DNA of 64,000 nt from Haliclona indistincta (lineage: Eukaryota > Porifera > Demospongiae > Haplosclerida > Chalinidae): positions 5,752,737 through 5,816,736 of the forward strand of contig OZ024790.1 of assembly GCA_964017065.1 (NCBI GenBank), written 5' to 3'. Within the stretch, counting starts at the first letter, position 1, and every line of letters starts with the position of its first letter. The notes under the pieces are model-generated. The model was given only the letters and a program-made list of their open reading frames with translations, ran no database searches and was not told where the DNA came from. Below, piece by piece: positions 21,201 through 30,901 of this stretch. The position numbers and the translations under genes were made by a program.

Positions 21201-24131
21201 CCCACTGGGATTGGAATGGCAATCTCTTTATCATTTCGTTGCAGTCTGATCACCCACGGGGGAGATGATTCAGACACACTTGGTTCAGGAGCATAAGAAA
21301 GAGCACAAGGCATGAAATACTCTTTGTCAGTTGCGACATGTAAAATTATCTTGACATGCTCCAGGATATCTAGAAAGAATGACAGCGTGATATGCTTATT
21401 CAACTTAACATCACACTTCTTCAATGTGTCTACACTAAAGCGTCCATGAAATTGCAACAGTTCCTTGGCTCCATTAGGTAGCACAATGTCATAGTGGTCA
21501 AAAAGGAACAATTCTTCTAGAAACGATGCACTAATCAATCGAGAGAGCTTGCAGAGCACTGGTTTGGTGTCAATGATGACAGAATCTCTGAGCTTTGGAG
21601 TATCAAAATACATGATCAGGCTAATATCGTGAAAGAACTGGATGGCTTGCTTTGTCTCTGATTGGCCCATACCCAAAGTGTTGCCAAGCTTATAGCACTG
21701 ATCTAGTGTAAGTACAGCTTTTTTTTCTTTCTCAGCTATCATGAGTATGTTGAGAAGAAGCCCAAACCTCCGTAGATTCATTTTGACTTTCAAGCTGACA
21801 TCTGCCTTTTTAAAGAGTAGTCTAAGCCTCTTAGCTAACTTTGCTCTCTCCTCTATGACCACAGCATCTACGACCTCGGTGTCATCAGCTTTTTTGCCCA
21901 AAGCAGCATTGACAGGCAGAATGACCTTCTTACCCAGCTGTACTCGAAATGGCTCATATGGTTTAAGGACTTGCTTGAGAATCGATTCTTTTTCTTCAAT
22001 AGTTTCATCTCTGCATTCATGAGCCTTGTCTTCAAATGTGCCCACTATAGTGAATTTAGCTCCCTTTGGATAATTTGTTGCTGACGGTGTGTGTGGCGGC
22101 TGAATAGAAGCTACTGACTTGGCCAGTGTCTCGATTATCTGCTTGTGTGTCAAAGGGACACAGTCTTCATCAAAAGAAGCACGCTCATTTTTTACAAAAT
22201 AAGTCAAATCTGGTGTTTTGTCCAAACGCTCGTTCAATTTGACAGGAAAGATTTGAAGGCAGCTGTTGCGATGAAAGAGAGCAGCTGCATCTAGAAATGG
22301 TGGTTGGCCGCCACAATCAGTGACCATCATCCAGTGCGAGTCAAAGATTACTCCTGACTTTTCTGTGTTAGAAAGCTCCTTGAGCAGGTCAGGAAACACA
22401 GAAGAGGTAGGTTCATCAAGTGGCGCTGTAGTAGAGTTGTTTGTTTGAGAAAGCAGTTGATCATCTTCTGTGTCACTGGTAGATTGGTCGGTTGTTATTA
22501 CTGTCGTGCCTATTCGTTCTTTTTCGATAGCCTCCTTCATTGCTTTGCACAACAGTTCAAACATCTTGTCTCTAGTGACATGCTCCCACTCGACTCCTTC
22601 TTTTGCACTGTCAATCATCAAGTAGCGAGAGGGTGGATCAATACAGTCTGTACTAGTTCTCGTGGGAGCAGGAACTTTCCCCGTAGCGAGATCAAGAACA
22701 GATGTCTTGCCAACACCAGGATAGCCCCGAGTACCAACATTGGTGATTTCCATCTTAACAATAGCTCCCATTGAGGCCTTGGCAACATCCGGGTCTATGT
22801 CATCTGGGTCTATCTCTACAAATTAATGAGACAAAACTATAAAATTGCACATATCATGCATCATACCATATAGCATGAAATTTTCTCGGGAGAAAATTTT
22901 GTGAATGCGCGAGATAGAGCATTTCGCGAATAATATTTTCGCGAATTAGCTCTATTGTCCTATCTTTGTCGATAAAAACAAGACATTCGCGGATAACATT
23001 TTCGCGAATAGCCTGTAATTCGCGAAATTCGCAAAAATTTCCCGCTATACAGTATACCTTTGGGTATGTGTATTAGATAAAACAGAATTATACTATTGCA
23101 GTCAAACCAGCGAGATTGTGTATACAAAATTCAAACATGGCGTAAAACACGAAGAATGTATAGCACTGTGTGTGTATGATACCAACATAAGACGCATTCC
23201 AAGTCTAAGTGGCAGCAAGCTCTTTTTGCATGGGTGGTGGAAAGAAACCAGGTTAGAGAGAGCTAAAATATCACGACGAGGACATTTTTGAACATTTTGG
23301 AATATTCATGAGGGCATATTTGGCCTTACACGACTTGTTGTTTTGGCCATCACTAGTACTTTCGTTTGCAGTTCCATACTTAGATCTGCTTTAGCCATCT
23401 TTGCATGTGTGTCCAAGTTGTGAACTTATTAGTACTCATAATTAAAATAGCAGACCCTTCAATGATCTTTGGGGGGCCTGAAGCCTCCAGCCCTATTGGT
23501 TCCACCGCCTATATAGCAGTTGTGTACTTACCTACACTTGGGTGAGGTGGATTAGCTACACTGCTGGTCAGTACTGGAGTCACAGGTTGTAGATATGCTA
23601 TACCTGACATAAAAGATGGACTGCTAGACGTCACAGGTGGCAGACCACTACTTGGACCTGCAATGACAGTAATATTAGTCACACTCTCCTGAAATTTTTC
23701 TATATTATAATGCCAATAGTTGCAATCTTGAGCGACTTACAACCCACCTGGTGAAGTACAAGCCTTTCTGATGGATTTGGCGAGGGTTCGATCTAGACCT
23801 GCATCTTTAACACACCGTTCAAGTTCACCCAAAGTAGATGTGTCTCGACTAACCCATTCTCTCAAGACTTTGTATACAAAGTCATCATCATCACTGGCTC
23901 TGTTTTCACATTTTCTCACTAATTGGTCGTTATTAAGAAGGACGTATGCAAAGTCGACACATTGATAATGCTTATGTGAGGTTATGTGCTCGACTATCTT
24001 GTGACCATTGAGATTTACCAGCTGAGCGTATGTGGGCTTGGTGGCTACAGAGAAAAAGATTTCACAAGTCACGACACAGACTAGCAATTCAGATACTCAC
24101 ATAATGTTACAGGCCAGCTGGATCTCGACAT
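18282..24131 (-). CDS. Death domain - Roc-COR GTPase - S8 subtilisin-like peptidase fusion
   Basis: Seven exons (24101-24131, 23748-24044, 23532-23657, 20788-22815, 20630-20719, 19746-19811, 18282-19270) join in one frame to 1208 aa, and all six introns are phase 1. Residues about 20-108 look like a Death domain (FAYVLLNNDQLVRKC, VLREWVSRDTSTLGELER). The 2-kb exon is a Roc-COR GTPase: P-loop GYPGVGKTS (182-190), G3-type DCGGQPPF (from 318), a degenerate G4 (GTFEDKA) and a COR-like tail. After Ser/Thr/Pro-rich linkers, residues about 880-1208 form an S8 peptidase with Asp934 (MFDTGI), His962 (DGHGT), Asn1062 (ASNSGG) and Ser1127 (SSGTSFAAP), so the catalytic triad is complete. There is no signal peptide, so a cytosolic role is expected. 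I infer GTP-controlled, Death-mediated assembly activating a protease. The exact start of exon 6 is uncertain. Two adjacent genes, Death-Roc-COR and S8, remain an alternative. Confidence 0.75.
19379..19875. repeat. Intragenic duplication, copy A (pairs with 23185-23657)
   Basis: The intron segment at 19379-19690 and the adjoining linker exon are repeated at 23185-23657 with high similarity. The copies share GACGCATTCCAAGTCTAAG and the exon-coded residues TSSVANPPHP. Both copies sit in the same gene and orientation. They explain why exons 3 and 6 encode similar Pro/Ser-rich linkers. Confidence 0.8.
20082..20337. mobile_element. MITE in intron 5 of the Death-Roc-COR gene
   Basis: Termini CTACCTTAAAACCACTATTA and, reversed, CTACCTTAAAACCAGTAATT extend into a roughly 40-bp inverted repeat containing GCGACCACT. 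The element is 256 bp, AT-rich and non-coding. Confidence 0.75.
22865..23055. mobile_element. MITE in intron 3 of the Death-Roc-COR gene
   Basis: A 190-bp segment rich in TTCGCGAAT-type palindromes. Its ends, CCATATAGCATGAAATTTTC and reversed CTGTATAGCGGGAAATTTTT, are imperfect inverted repeats. There is no coding potential. Confidence 0.6.
23185..23657. repeat. Intragenic duplication, copy B (with linker exon 3)
   Basis: Counterpart of 19379-19875. It contains the intron block with GGGGGGCCTGAAGCCTCCAG and the 126-nt linker exon (23532-23657), which encodes PSSGLPPVTSSSPSFM and the shared TSSVANPPHP. Confidence 0.8.
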
Positions 24132-24828
24132 TGTTACGATCCCGATCGGACCAAGTAAATTCAACAAGGGTAGCGCTAGGTACAGTGTCTATGTCGCATT
24201 ACATCACCATTACGTATGGTAATGTGACGTTGTGTATAACCCCGCCCCCAAACGTGACGTTGAGATTTAAGCCCGCCCCTAAACCACACCTTTTGTCAAG
24301 AAAGAAACTAATAAGGTGCGACGTGCAGCGCCAGGCTCTAAGAGTCTGAGATCAAGTCAACTGCCAATGGAGGCACCTAGGATTACTGGAGCTTGGAAAG
24401 GAAAGGTGGTGCCTGGTCCCTGTACGGTACAATGCTGTCATGGTGATCTCTTGTGCTGCTATGATCTGAGCGCGGATCTCGAGTGTCTGAATCGGCCGCA
24501 GACCTGACAAAGGTAAAGCTATGTTAGGGCTGCTGTTGTTGGTAGACTGCTATACATACTAAGAGTAGGATTATACACTCTGGTCTAGCCAGTATGTCTC
24601 ATACTTAGAGTAGTTGTCTTGAATTTATTGTTGTAGTAACTGCCGTAGCCTCTGTGTGGTGGGTGTCAGTCAGGGGGCTGCGACTCCAATGTATCCAATA
24701 CTATTTTGATCATGCTAAATCAGTTCTTGATCGGCTCATCTGCACCAAAATGCGCTTTTGATTTCTTGACTCTTACTGTGTACCCCTGTCAGTAGATGGG
24801 AACATGCTCTGTAGAAGCAGTTCCCAGA

Positions 24829-24968
24829 CACCACCAGCATCTTGGATGATTTCTTGTATTATCAGTTACGCAAGTGTCACAAAGTGACTGGTGACGGGAA
24901 CATGCTAAGACACTTTGTGACACTTGCGTGACTGATAATACAAGCAATCATTCAAGATGCTGGTGGTG
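24829..24968. repeat. Long near-perfect hairpin (58-bp arms)
   Basis: Arm 24829-24886 and arm 24911-24968 are reverse complements with only three mismatches, and the loop is 24 nt. The arms start with CACCACCAGCATCTTGGATG. RNA from either strand would fold into a long duplex that Dicer could process. It could equally be the two arms of a small foldback transposon. Confidence 0.85.
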
Positions 24969-25774
24969 TATAAGCAATCAAATGTATGGGGAGGCAAGAG
25001 AAATTTGCCACTGCCTATTTCCTGTAAACATTTAGAATCACTATTGTTATTGTTACAAACAAAGACCTGTCTATCTGTAGTATCTCCTCTTTTGATAACT
25101 TTTTGGGCTACTCGGTCATGCGACATGTGTCTTGGGTTACTTGGTCATGTGTCATAATGACATTATTATTAACCGAATGATTCTCTAGCATTGGTGAAGG
25201 CACCAAGGCAATGCTGTTTTGATATTTTGCCAACCAATTCTCTATCTTCAGCTCTCTGTACTGCAAAAACTAAAAGAGGTACGGATGGGGTACGGTAGCT
25301 TAAACGAAAGGTCTTGGGCAGTAGAATCTATTTAGCAACATACTTACCGGTCAAATTGTCCTCTAAAGGCATAGCAGACCAGGAAAGACTCAATGTATTC
25401 TGGTTTACTAAATCATTGCCTACGTGAAGGTATGTCAGCATTATGTCAGAATAAATTAGCTTGTCGTACCCCCCTGTGTGCTACCTGTCTTAGGTTAGCC
25501 TCCTCCCCAGGCCCCACCTTCTAATTAATTTACAATTACTGAGAGGGCCTGGTAACACTGATGACAAAAACCTGTCCCGAGTACCTCACAAAATCGTGAG
25601 CAGGTTTCAGCGCACGAAATCTATCGCACTACACTTTTGTTTGACATACAACGTAACTGTTCTCATACGTAAGTTCACCAAGGCTGCTCTGCTGCATAAA
25701 TCTTTGTTTCATTCCATTGTGGCTTGTCTCAGTAGTACTAGGATGACAGCACAGTAAAAACTCAATAAGTGACA

Positions 25775-26024
25775 TCAGGAGCGCATATAAACAAGGGAGC
25801 ATGTAACTCTGTAAACGGCGAAATCCTAAAATGGCGGCTGTTCTAAAAATAATAGTTTCCTTATAAGAACTATAATCCATATAAGGTCTATAATTTCAAC
25901 CGCGCCTCCACCCGGTATACTTTATATGGAAGTAACTAAAATAGCAAGTCAGCCATATTAGGATTTCGCCGTTATATGGGGTAGTGTTCAGAGTTACATG
26001 CTCCCTTGTTTATATGCGCTCCTG
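25775..26024. mobile_element. MITE with about 55-bp TIRs
   Basis: The left arm AGGAGCGCATATAAACAAGG, running into AGCATGTAACTCTG, is repeated inverted at about 25970-26024. The direct repeat GTGACAT lies on both flanks. A partial relative is at about 15890-15985 in an SMC6 intron (GGAGCATGTAACTCTGTAAA). Confidence 0.75.
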
Positions 26025-26035
26025 GTGACATAATA

Positions 26036-26214
26036 ATGTTGAAGTGTTACTTTCATCAGCAAAGTCTCACAAAAACTCTTTTCCTCATTGACATCATCAA
26101 CAAATGGAACTGTATTCCCAATCACATTGTCTCCATCTCCACAACTCCTTCGTTTAACTCGTTATTAAAGCGCTTCTTGCTTTTATCTGTCTTGTCATGT
26201 TCCTTTTTATTTTA
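26036..26214 (+). mobile_element. LINE ORF2 C-terminal remnant
   Basis: The translation includes LFLIDIINKWNCIPNHIVSI and SFNSLLKRFLL, a pattern common at the very end of non-LTR retrotransposon reverse-transcriptase ORFs. Family H repeat sequence begins directly after it at 26215. Confidence 0.5.
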
Positions 26215-26345
26215 TTACCCTGGGCGCGTAGGCGCCAGAGGGTTAAGCGTTTGGCTATGTCCGTATTACATGTATGCGTGTGTGTGTGTGTGTGTACAAA
26301 AAACGTGGCTGTTTACTGCGAAAGTTGTAATGAATTTAAATAGCT
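26215..26345. mobile_element. Family H fragment (5' part)
   Basis: It begins TTACCCTGGGCGCGTAGGCG and continues with GGGTTAAGCGTTTG and a GT microsatellite, as in the element at 55562. The characteristic 3' end is missing. Confidence 0.55.
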
Positions 26346-26880
26346 CTCAACAGCTTGGTTGTTGAATATTTATTCTTTGAAAGACGCCTGCGAAGTCGAG
26401 ATAGTCTCCTGTCAAGTGCTATGGCAAAATTCACTTCCGGCGCAACGCAGAGAGTACACGGTGTCCAATCCCAGTCTGTAGGCAATATAATATCAATGGT
26501 CTTACGTATACTTGCTGTATTTGTGATTTGACCTTCTCCTCAATCTCAGGAAGTGGGCAAAGATCTTGAAAGTCAACAACTGAGGAAGGGACATGTTGCT
26601 ATGAAGTGACAAACGAGGTATCTTGACTTCTGCTATCTCGCTGCCATTCTCAAGCAAAAGAAAACTGACGATGCAGGTGAATTTTGGCAGGGCATCCCAT
26701 ACATTTACCCAGAGCACTTCAACACTTCAGTGGATCTCTATTTTCACCCCCCTTACCGCCATGATGTGGTAAGGTGGGACTCAAAGTCTCCCCTTACCAC
26801 CACGATGGCAGTGGTACGTCTGGCTGTACTGAACTTGGTAGCCAAGTACCTTGTCATGATAATTAATCAGGCCGTGATTC

Positions 26881-27190
26881 CTATTTGACTGTTGTTTGTT
26901 TACCTTGCCTAATGGAGTACCGTGTTGATGTTTGTAGCTGAAAAGTGTTCAGCCACGTATCCCACGCAATTGGTGTGTAGTGATCTAAGTACCCAGTAGC
27001 ATACATGTTATCTTCTCTACTCTCTTCCTCCTGTACAGGTTGTTCTACTGTAAGACCACTCAACTGTTCAGAGCATTCGGAAATTTCATGTGCCAGGCAC
27101 TTTGTTTTAACACAAGAGGCCTCATCTTGGATGATGAAAACATTTCTTTTGTTAATACCATTAGGTTGCTTGTGCTGTAGTTCTCTTCTG
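26881..27190 (-). CDS. Exon-like open frame of unknown function inside the TIR element
   Basis: An uninterrupted frame on the minus strand (about 100 codons) contains VFIIQDEASCVKTKCLAHEI and YATGYLDHYTPIAWDTWLNT, ending in SIRQ before a possible donor AGGCAAG/GTAAAC. Composition and length favour a real exon, perhaps of a transposon gene. Another open stretch on the same strand (26502-26717) may belong with it. I do not recognise either, and no complete protein can be built. Confidence 0.35.
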
Positions 27191-27565
27191 TAATTTTACT
27201 GACTGTGTTCTCCTTAGTCTAGCCTCGTACCTAAATCTGCAAACCTATTATCTCTTTGATGTTGTTGTTGTTGTACACGACACTTGTCTCTATTGATCAC
27301 TTAGTGCCAAAATGCACTTGTTAAGGATTTAACACTGTACATCATTCATAATAATCATTACCTGAAGGACTTGCTTGCTCATGGTAACCAGAAGGCATTA
27401 TTAACTATTATACTATGCACTAAGAATAGCCTATCGCGCGCAAAATCAAATCATCACGTGCGCCTAACGACGTCATTGAACGTCACGTTATCACACGTAA
27501 TGGTGATGTAATGCGACATAGACACTGTACCATCATAGATACAATCATAGATACAGTATACTCAC

Positions 27566-28376
27566 AGGGATTAGCAACGGACAGGAATTTCAACTACATC
27601 CGCGTTACGGGTTAAATTTCCAACGTGTTAGAGCACAGCGTGCGAAGAGTAAGGCCCGCCAAATAGCATGGCTTGACTAATCGCGTGTGTGGGTAGGACT
27701 GCTGTAGCGCGAAGGCAGGAAAATTGTCAGTGCAACGAAGGATTCAAAGCACGAGAAAAACAATGTTAAAAGCGAGATCTTCTTTCAGCACAGTTGTTTC
27801 CATAGAACGGCCTTTCTTCTCGAGGATAAACTGAAAACAAGATAAGCCAATGTGTATCTATTGTCAGAAGAGGTACACAAAGACCCGTACCGTAGGGCTG
27901 AACGGCTTAGTTTGTCTAGTGTGATAGCGCTGCACCGTGTGAGATCGAGAATAGAAAATGCGCTATTTCCACGAGGACATGTACGAACCAACATGTTATC
28001 AGCAAAGAATGGACCGAAGCACAACTAAAAACTAGTAACAGGTACACAACCACTTTTCAGCAGAGTAAACAAACTGTTTGTTAGCGTTTTACACTCGATT
28101 GTCCTGCAACCTACAACCGATTCGCCGGTTAGCGATCAAAACGAAACAGTACTCAAGTCGCCTTTACTATCACAGTGTATGCAGAACGCACTAGTCAATC
28201 ACAAGAGCTCGACAACGTGCCATGCCAGTGACTCTTCTTAGCACGGTCGTCAAGAGCTAGCTTAGCAACGAGCTCGTTGCAAGGCAACGTTTAATTTTTA
28301 ACCCGTAACGAGGATGTAAATTCAGCTCGTAATACAAAATGTATTGGAATGTGCACGCGTTGCTAATCCCTGTTGG
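27566..28376. repeat. Tandem TIR element, unit 1
   Basis: It begins CAGGGATTAGCAACGGACAG and ends with GCGTTGCTAATCCCTG, with inner inverted repeats around GTTACGGGTTAAA / TTTAACCCGTAACG. It is about 810 bp. A minus-strand frame of about 79 codons (27785-28024) is shared with unit 2 but looks incidental. Confidence 0.75.
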
Positions 28377-28407
28377 TATACTGTATCTATGATACAATAT
28401 ACTCACA

Positions 28408-29264
28408 GGGATTAGCAACGGACAGGAATTTCAACTACATCCGTGTTACGGGTTAAATTTCCAACGTGTTAGAGCACAGCGTGCGAAGAGTAGTGCCCGC
28501 CAAATAGCATGGCTTGACAAATCGCGTGTGTGGGTAGGACTGCTGTAACGCGAAGGCAGGAAAATTTTCAGTACAACGAAGGATTCAAAGCACGAGAAAA
28601 CCAATGTTAAAAGCAAGATCTTCTTTCAGCACAGTTATTCTCATAGAACGGCCTTTCTTCTCGAGGATAAACTGAAAACAAGATCAGCCAGAGTGTTTCT
28701 ATTGTCAGAAGAGGTACAGAAAGACCCGTACCGTAGGGCTGAACGCCTTAGTTTGCATAGTGCGACAGCGCTACACTGTGTGAGATCGAGAATAGAAAAT
28801 GCGCTATTCTCACGAGGACATGTACGAACTAACATGTTATCAGCAAAGAATGGACTGAAGCACAACTAAAAACTAGTAACGGGTACAGAACCACTTTTCA
28901 GCAGAGTAAACAAACTGTTTGTTAGCGTTTTACAACGCTCGTCCTGCAACCAACAACCGCTTCGCCGGTTAGCGATCAAAACGAAACAGTACTCAAGTCG
29001 CCTTTACTATCAAAGTGTAGGCAGAACGTACTAGTCAATCACCAGAGCTCGACAATGTGCCGAGCCTGTGACTCTTTTTAGCACGGTCGTCAAGAGCTAG
29101 CCTAGCCTCGTGACCAGCCTGGTCTGGTCACGAGCCTGGTCACGAGGCTAGAGCTAGCCTAGCAACGAGCTCGTTGCAAGGCAACGGTTAATATTTAACC
29201 CGTAACGAGGATGTAAATCACCTCGTAATACAAAATGTATTGGCGTTGCTAATCCCTGTTGGTA
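28408..29264. repeat. Tandem TIR element, unit 2
   Basis: A second head-to-tail copy of the preceding unit, highly similar along its length. It differs by an extra palindromic block at about 29100-29155 (CCTCGTGACCAGCCTGG and its inverse). ATAGATACAGTATAC-type sequences lie on the outer flanks of the pair. Confidence 0.75.
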
Positions 29265-29304
29265 CATGGTATACTGTATCTATGACTGTACCTAGCGCTA
29301 CCCA

Positions 29305-29909
29305 TTAACCCTTTAATTACTAAATTATCCAGCTGAAATTTTAACCTCGTAAATGCTGACCGCTTCTCTCGTGAATATCTCGTGTGTCTTTTGTGCTAGT
29401 GCTACTGGTCTCAAATTTGCGTCCTTTTACCCCAGTGAGTAGCCGCAATTGCCCACACTCAAGTCGGTCAATATGCCCCTCCCACTTCGAAAGTGAAGCC
29501 GATAAAGTGCGACGACCTCGTCAAATTTTGCTCAAAGTTAGTACTTTGGGGCTGGCTGCTGAAAAGTACACACAAATAGCAGTGGTTTAGGTGAGTGCAA
29601 AATGTAGCCCAGATCATAGAGAATGCACAAAAATGTGTTTGCGAGCACCCTGAAGCCATAAAATGTCCCAATTTTCTTGGCAGCCATTTTGTTTTTCCTA
29701 AAATGTTGTGAAATTTGCACTGAAGCCATAGAAATGCCGAAGCCAATACGTTTAGCGCAGGGGGCGCGCCGAAAACCGGTCAATTTTTTGCGGTTATTTG
29801 TATTCTTCAATTTGGCTTAATTTTGGGATATTTTAACACTTTTTGATAAAGTTATGGTGTCTGAAGTATGTATGTCGCCAAAAGGCAACAATAGGGGTTA
29901 AAGGGTTAA
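29305..29909. mobile_element. TIR element with TTAACCCTTTAA ends
   Basis: It starts TTAACCCTTTAA and ends TTAAAGGGTTAA, about 605 bp in all. Internal open frames on both strands overlap each other and are not convincing genes. The ends resemble those of the element at 53296-53779 (TTAACCCTTCA). Confidence 0.6.
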
Positions 29910-30034
29910 ACAAAGACAAGTTAACGGCGATTGGGCGTGGGGCGGGGGCGGAGTTCGCTAAAGCGTAATCGTATGCTATACAAACTGCAGGCTCCATCAT
30001 TCTATTCTTGCTTCATTGAGCTCCAAAATGATAT

Positions 30035-30441
30035 TTACCCGTGCGCAGTATGCGCCAGGGTTATGCGTTTGTGTCCGTCTGTATGTGTGTGTGTGTCGTC
30101 AAAAACATGCCTGTTTGCATCTTACAGCTCGAAAATCTCCACGAAAACACTCTGCAGCTTCTTCACTGAATTTATAGTCCTATGAAGACGTTTTCTGTGC
30201 TGGCAGGCCTTGTTCGAGCGGCTAATCCATGGCTATCTAAAGCTACGTGTCCTTGTAAGAGCACTTACGGTATTGTGGGTGTGTCACCCAACCTCCTATC
30301 AATGTCGATGCCCTCACTCAGTCTCACATGTACCGTACGTCAGAGCCATTACGTAATGTGCGTGTTGCAGTACAGTAAAGCAGGAGTAGTCGGGTTTAGC
30401 TCCTAGCTCAGCGCACGGGTATGTGTTCATTAGAACTCTAG
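30035..30441. mobile_element. Family H copy 2
   Basis: It has the same start (TTACCCGTGCGCAGTATGCG), GT tract, middle (GGTATTGTGGGTGTGTCACC) and end (GTTCATTAGAACTCTAG) as the copy at 2817, with an internal deletion near the 3' end. Confidence 0.7.
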
Positions 30442-30901
30442 TTATCTTGTGGAACAATGGTCTGATGACAATAGGCCATTCCCAATAAGAGCCTAAAGAA
30501 TTTCATTAGCGTTAATGACTGGCAAATTGGCTTCCGGGCTAGCCTGGAGTGCGAGATGATTACGTAATGGCTGGCGTTTATACACGAATTTATATGGCGC
30601 TTATGAGAAATATAGCGATACTTTTAGCGTCTGTGTAGCGATCTCTGTATACCGCACAACCGCGTGGCCTTGCTTGTCGTCTTCGTCCAAGCACGCTCTG
30701 TGGAAAGATAAAGATTCCAAGAGGATAGGCACCGGCGTTGGCGAGCTACAGACGCACAAGCAAGGGCTACTTAGCCTAAAAGCAGCAACTTGAAGGGTAC
30801 GTTATAAAGTAGATCTATACAGCGCACAGACAGGATTTTAGCTGGGCACTACATATCAGCTAGCGGTACCTTATACTGTACCACCCTGTTTCTTTGCATA
30901 G

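Larger units (their letters stand above)
24168..29303. mobile_element. 5.1-kb TIR element with interrupted right terminus
   Basis: The left end GGGTAGCGCTAGGTACAGT continues into TGTCTATGTCGCATTACATC (to about 24219). The reverse complement of the inner part is at about 27500-27534, and that of the outermost bases (ACCTAGCGCTACCC) is at 29290-29303. The two halves of the right TIR are separated by 1.75 kb of later insertions (27540-29285). The interior holds a long hairpin, a MITE, a LINE tail, a family H fragment and one exon-like frame. I could not identify a transposase. The left edge is 37 bp from the ATG of the Death-Roc-COR gene. Confidence 0.65.

Noticed and set aside
27785..28865. Two similar 74-79-codon minus-strand frames as a small gene family
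   Set aside because: Both lie inside copies of one TIR repeat unit and have no recognisable domain. Their similarity is explained by repeat duplication.
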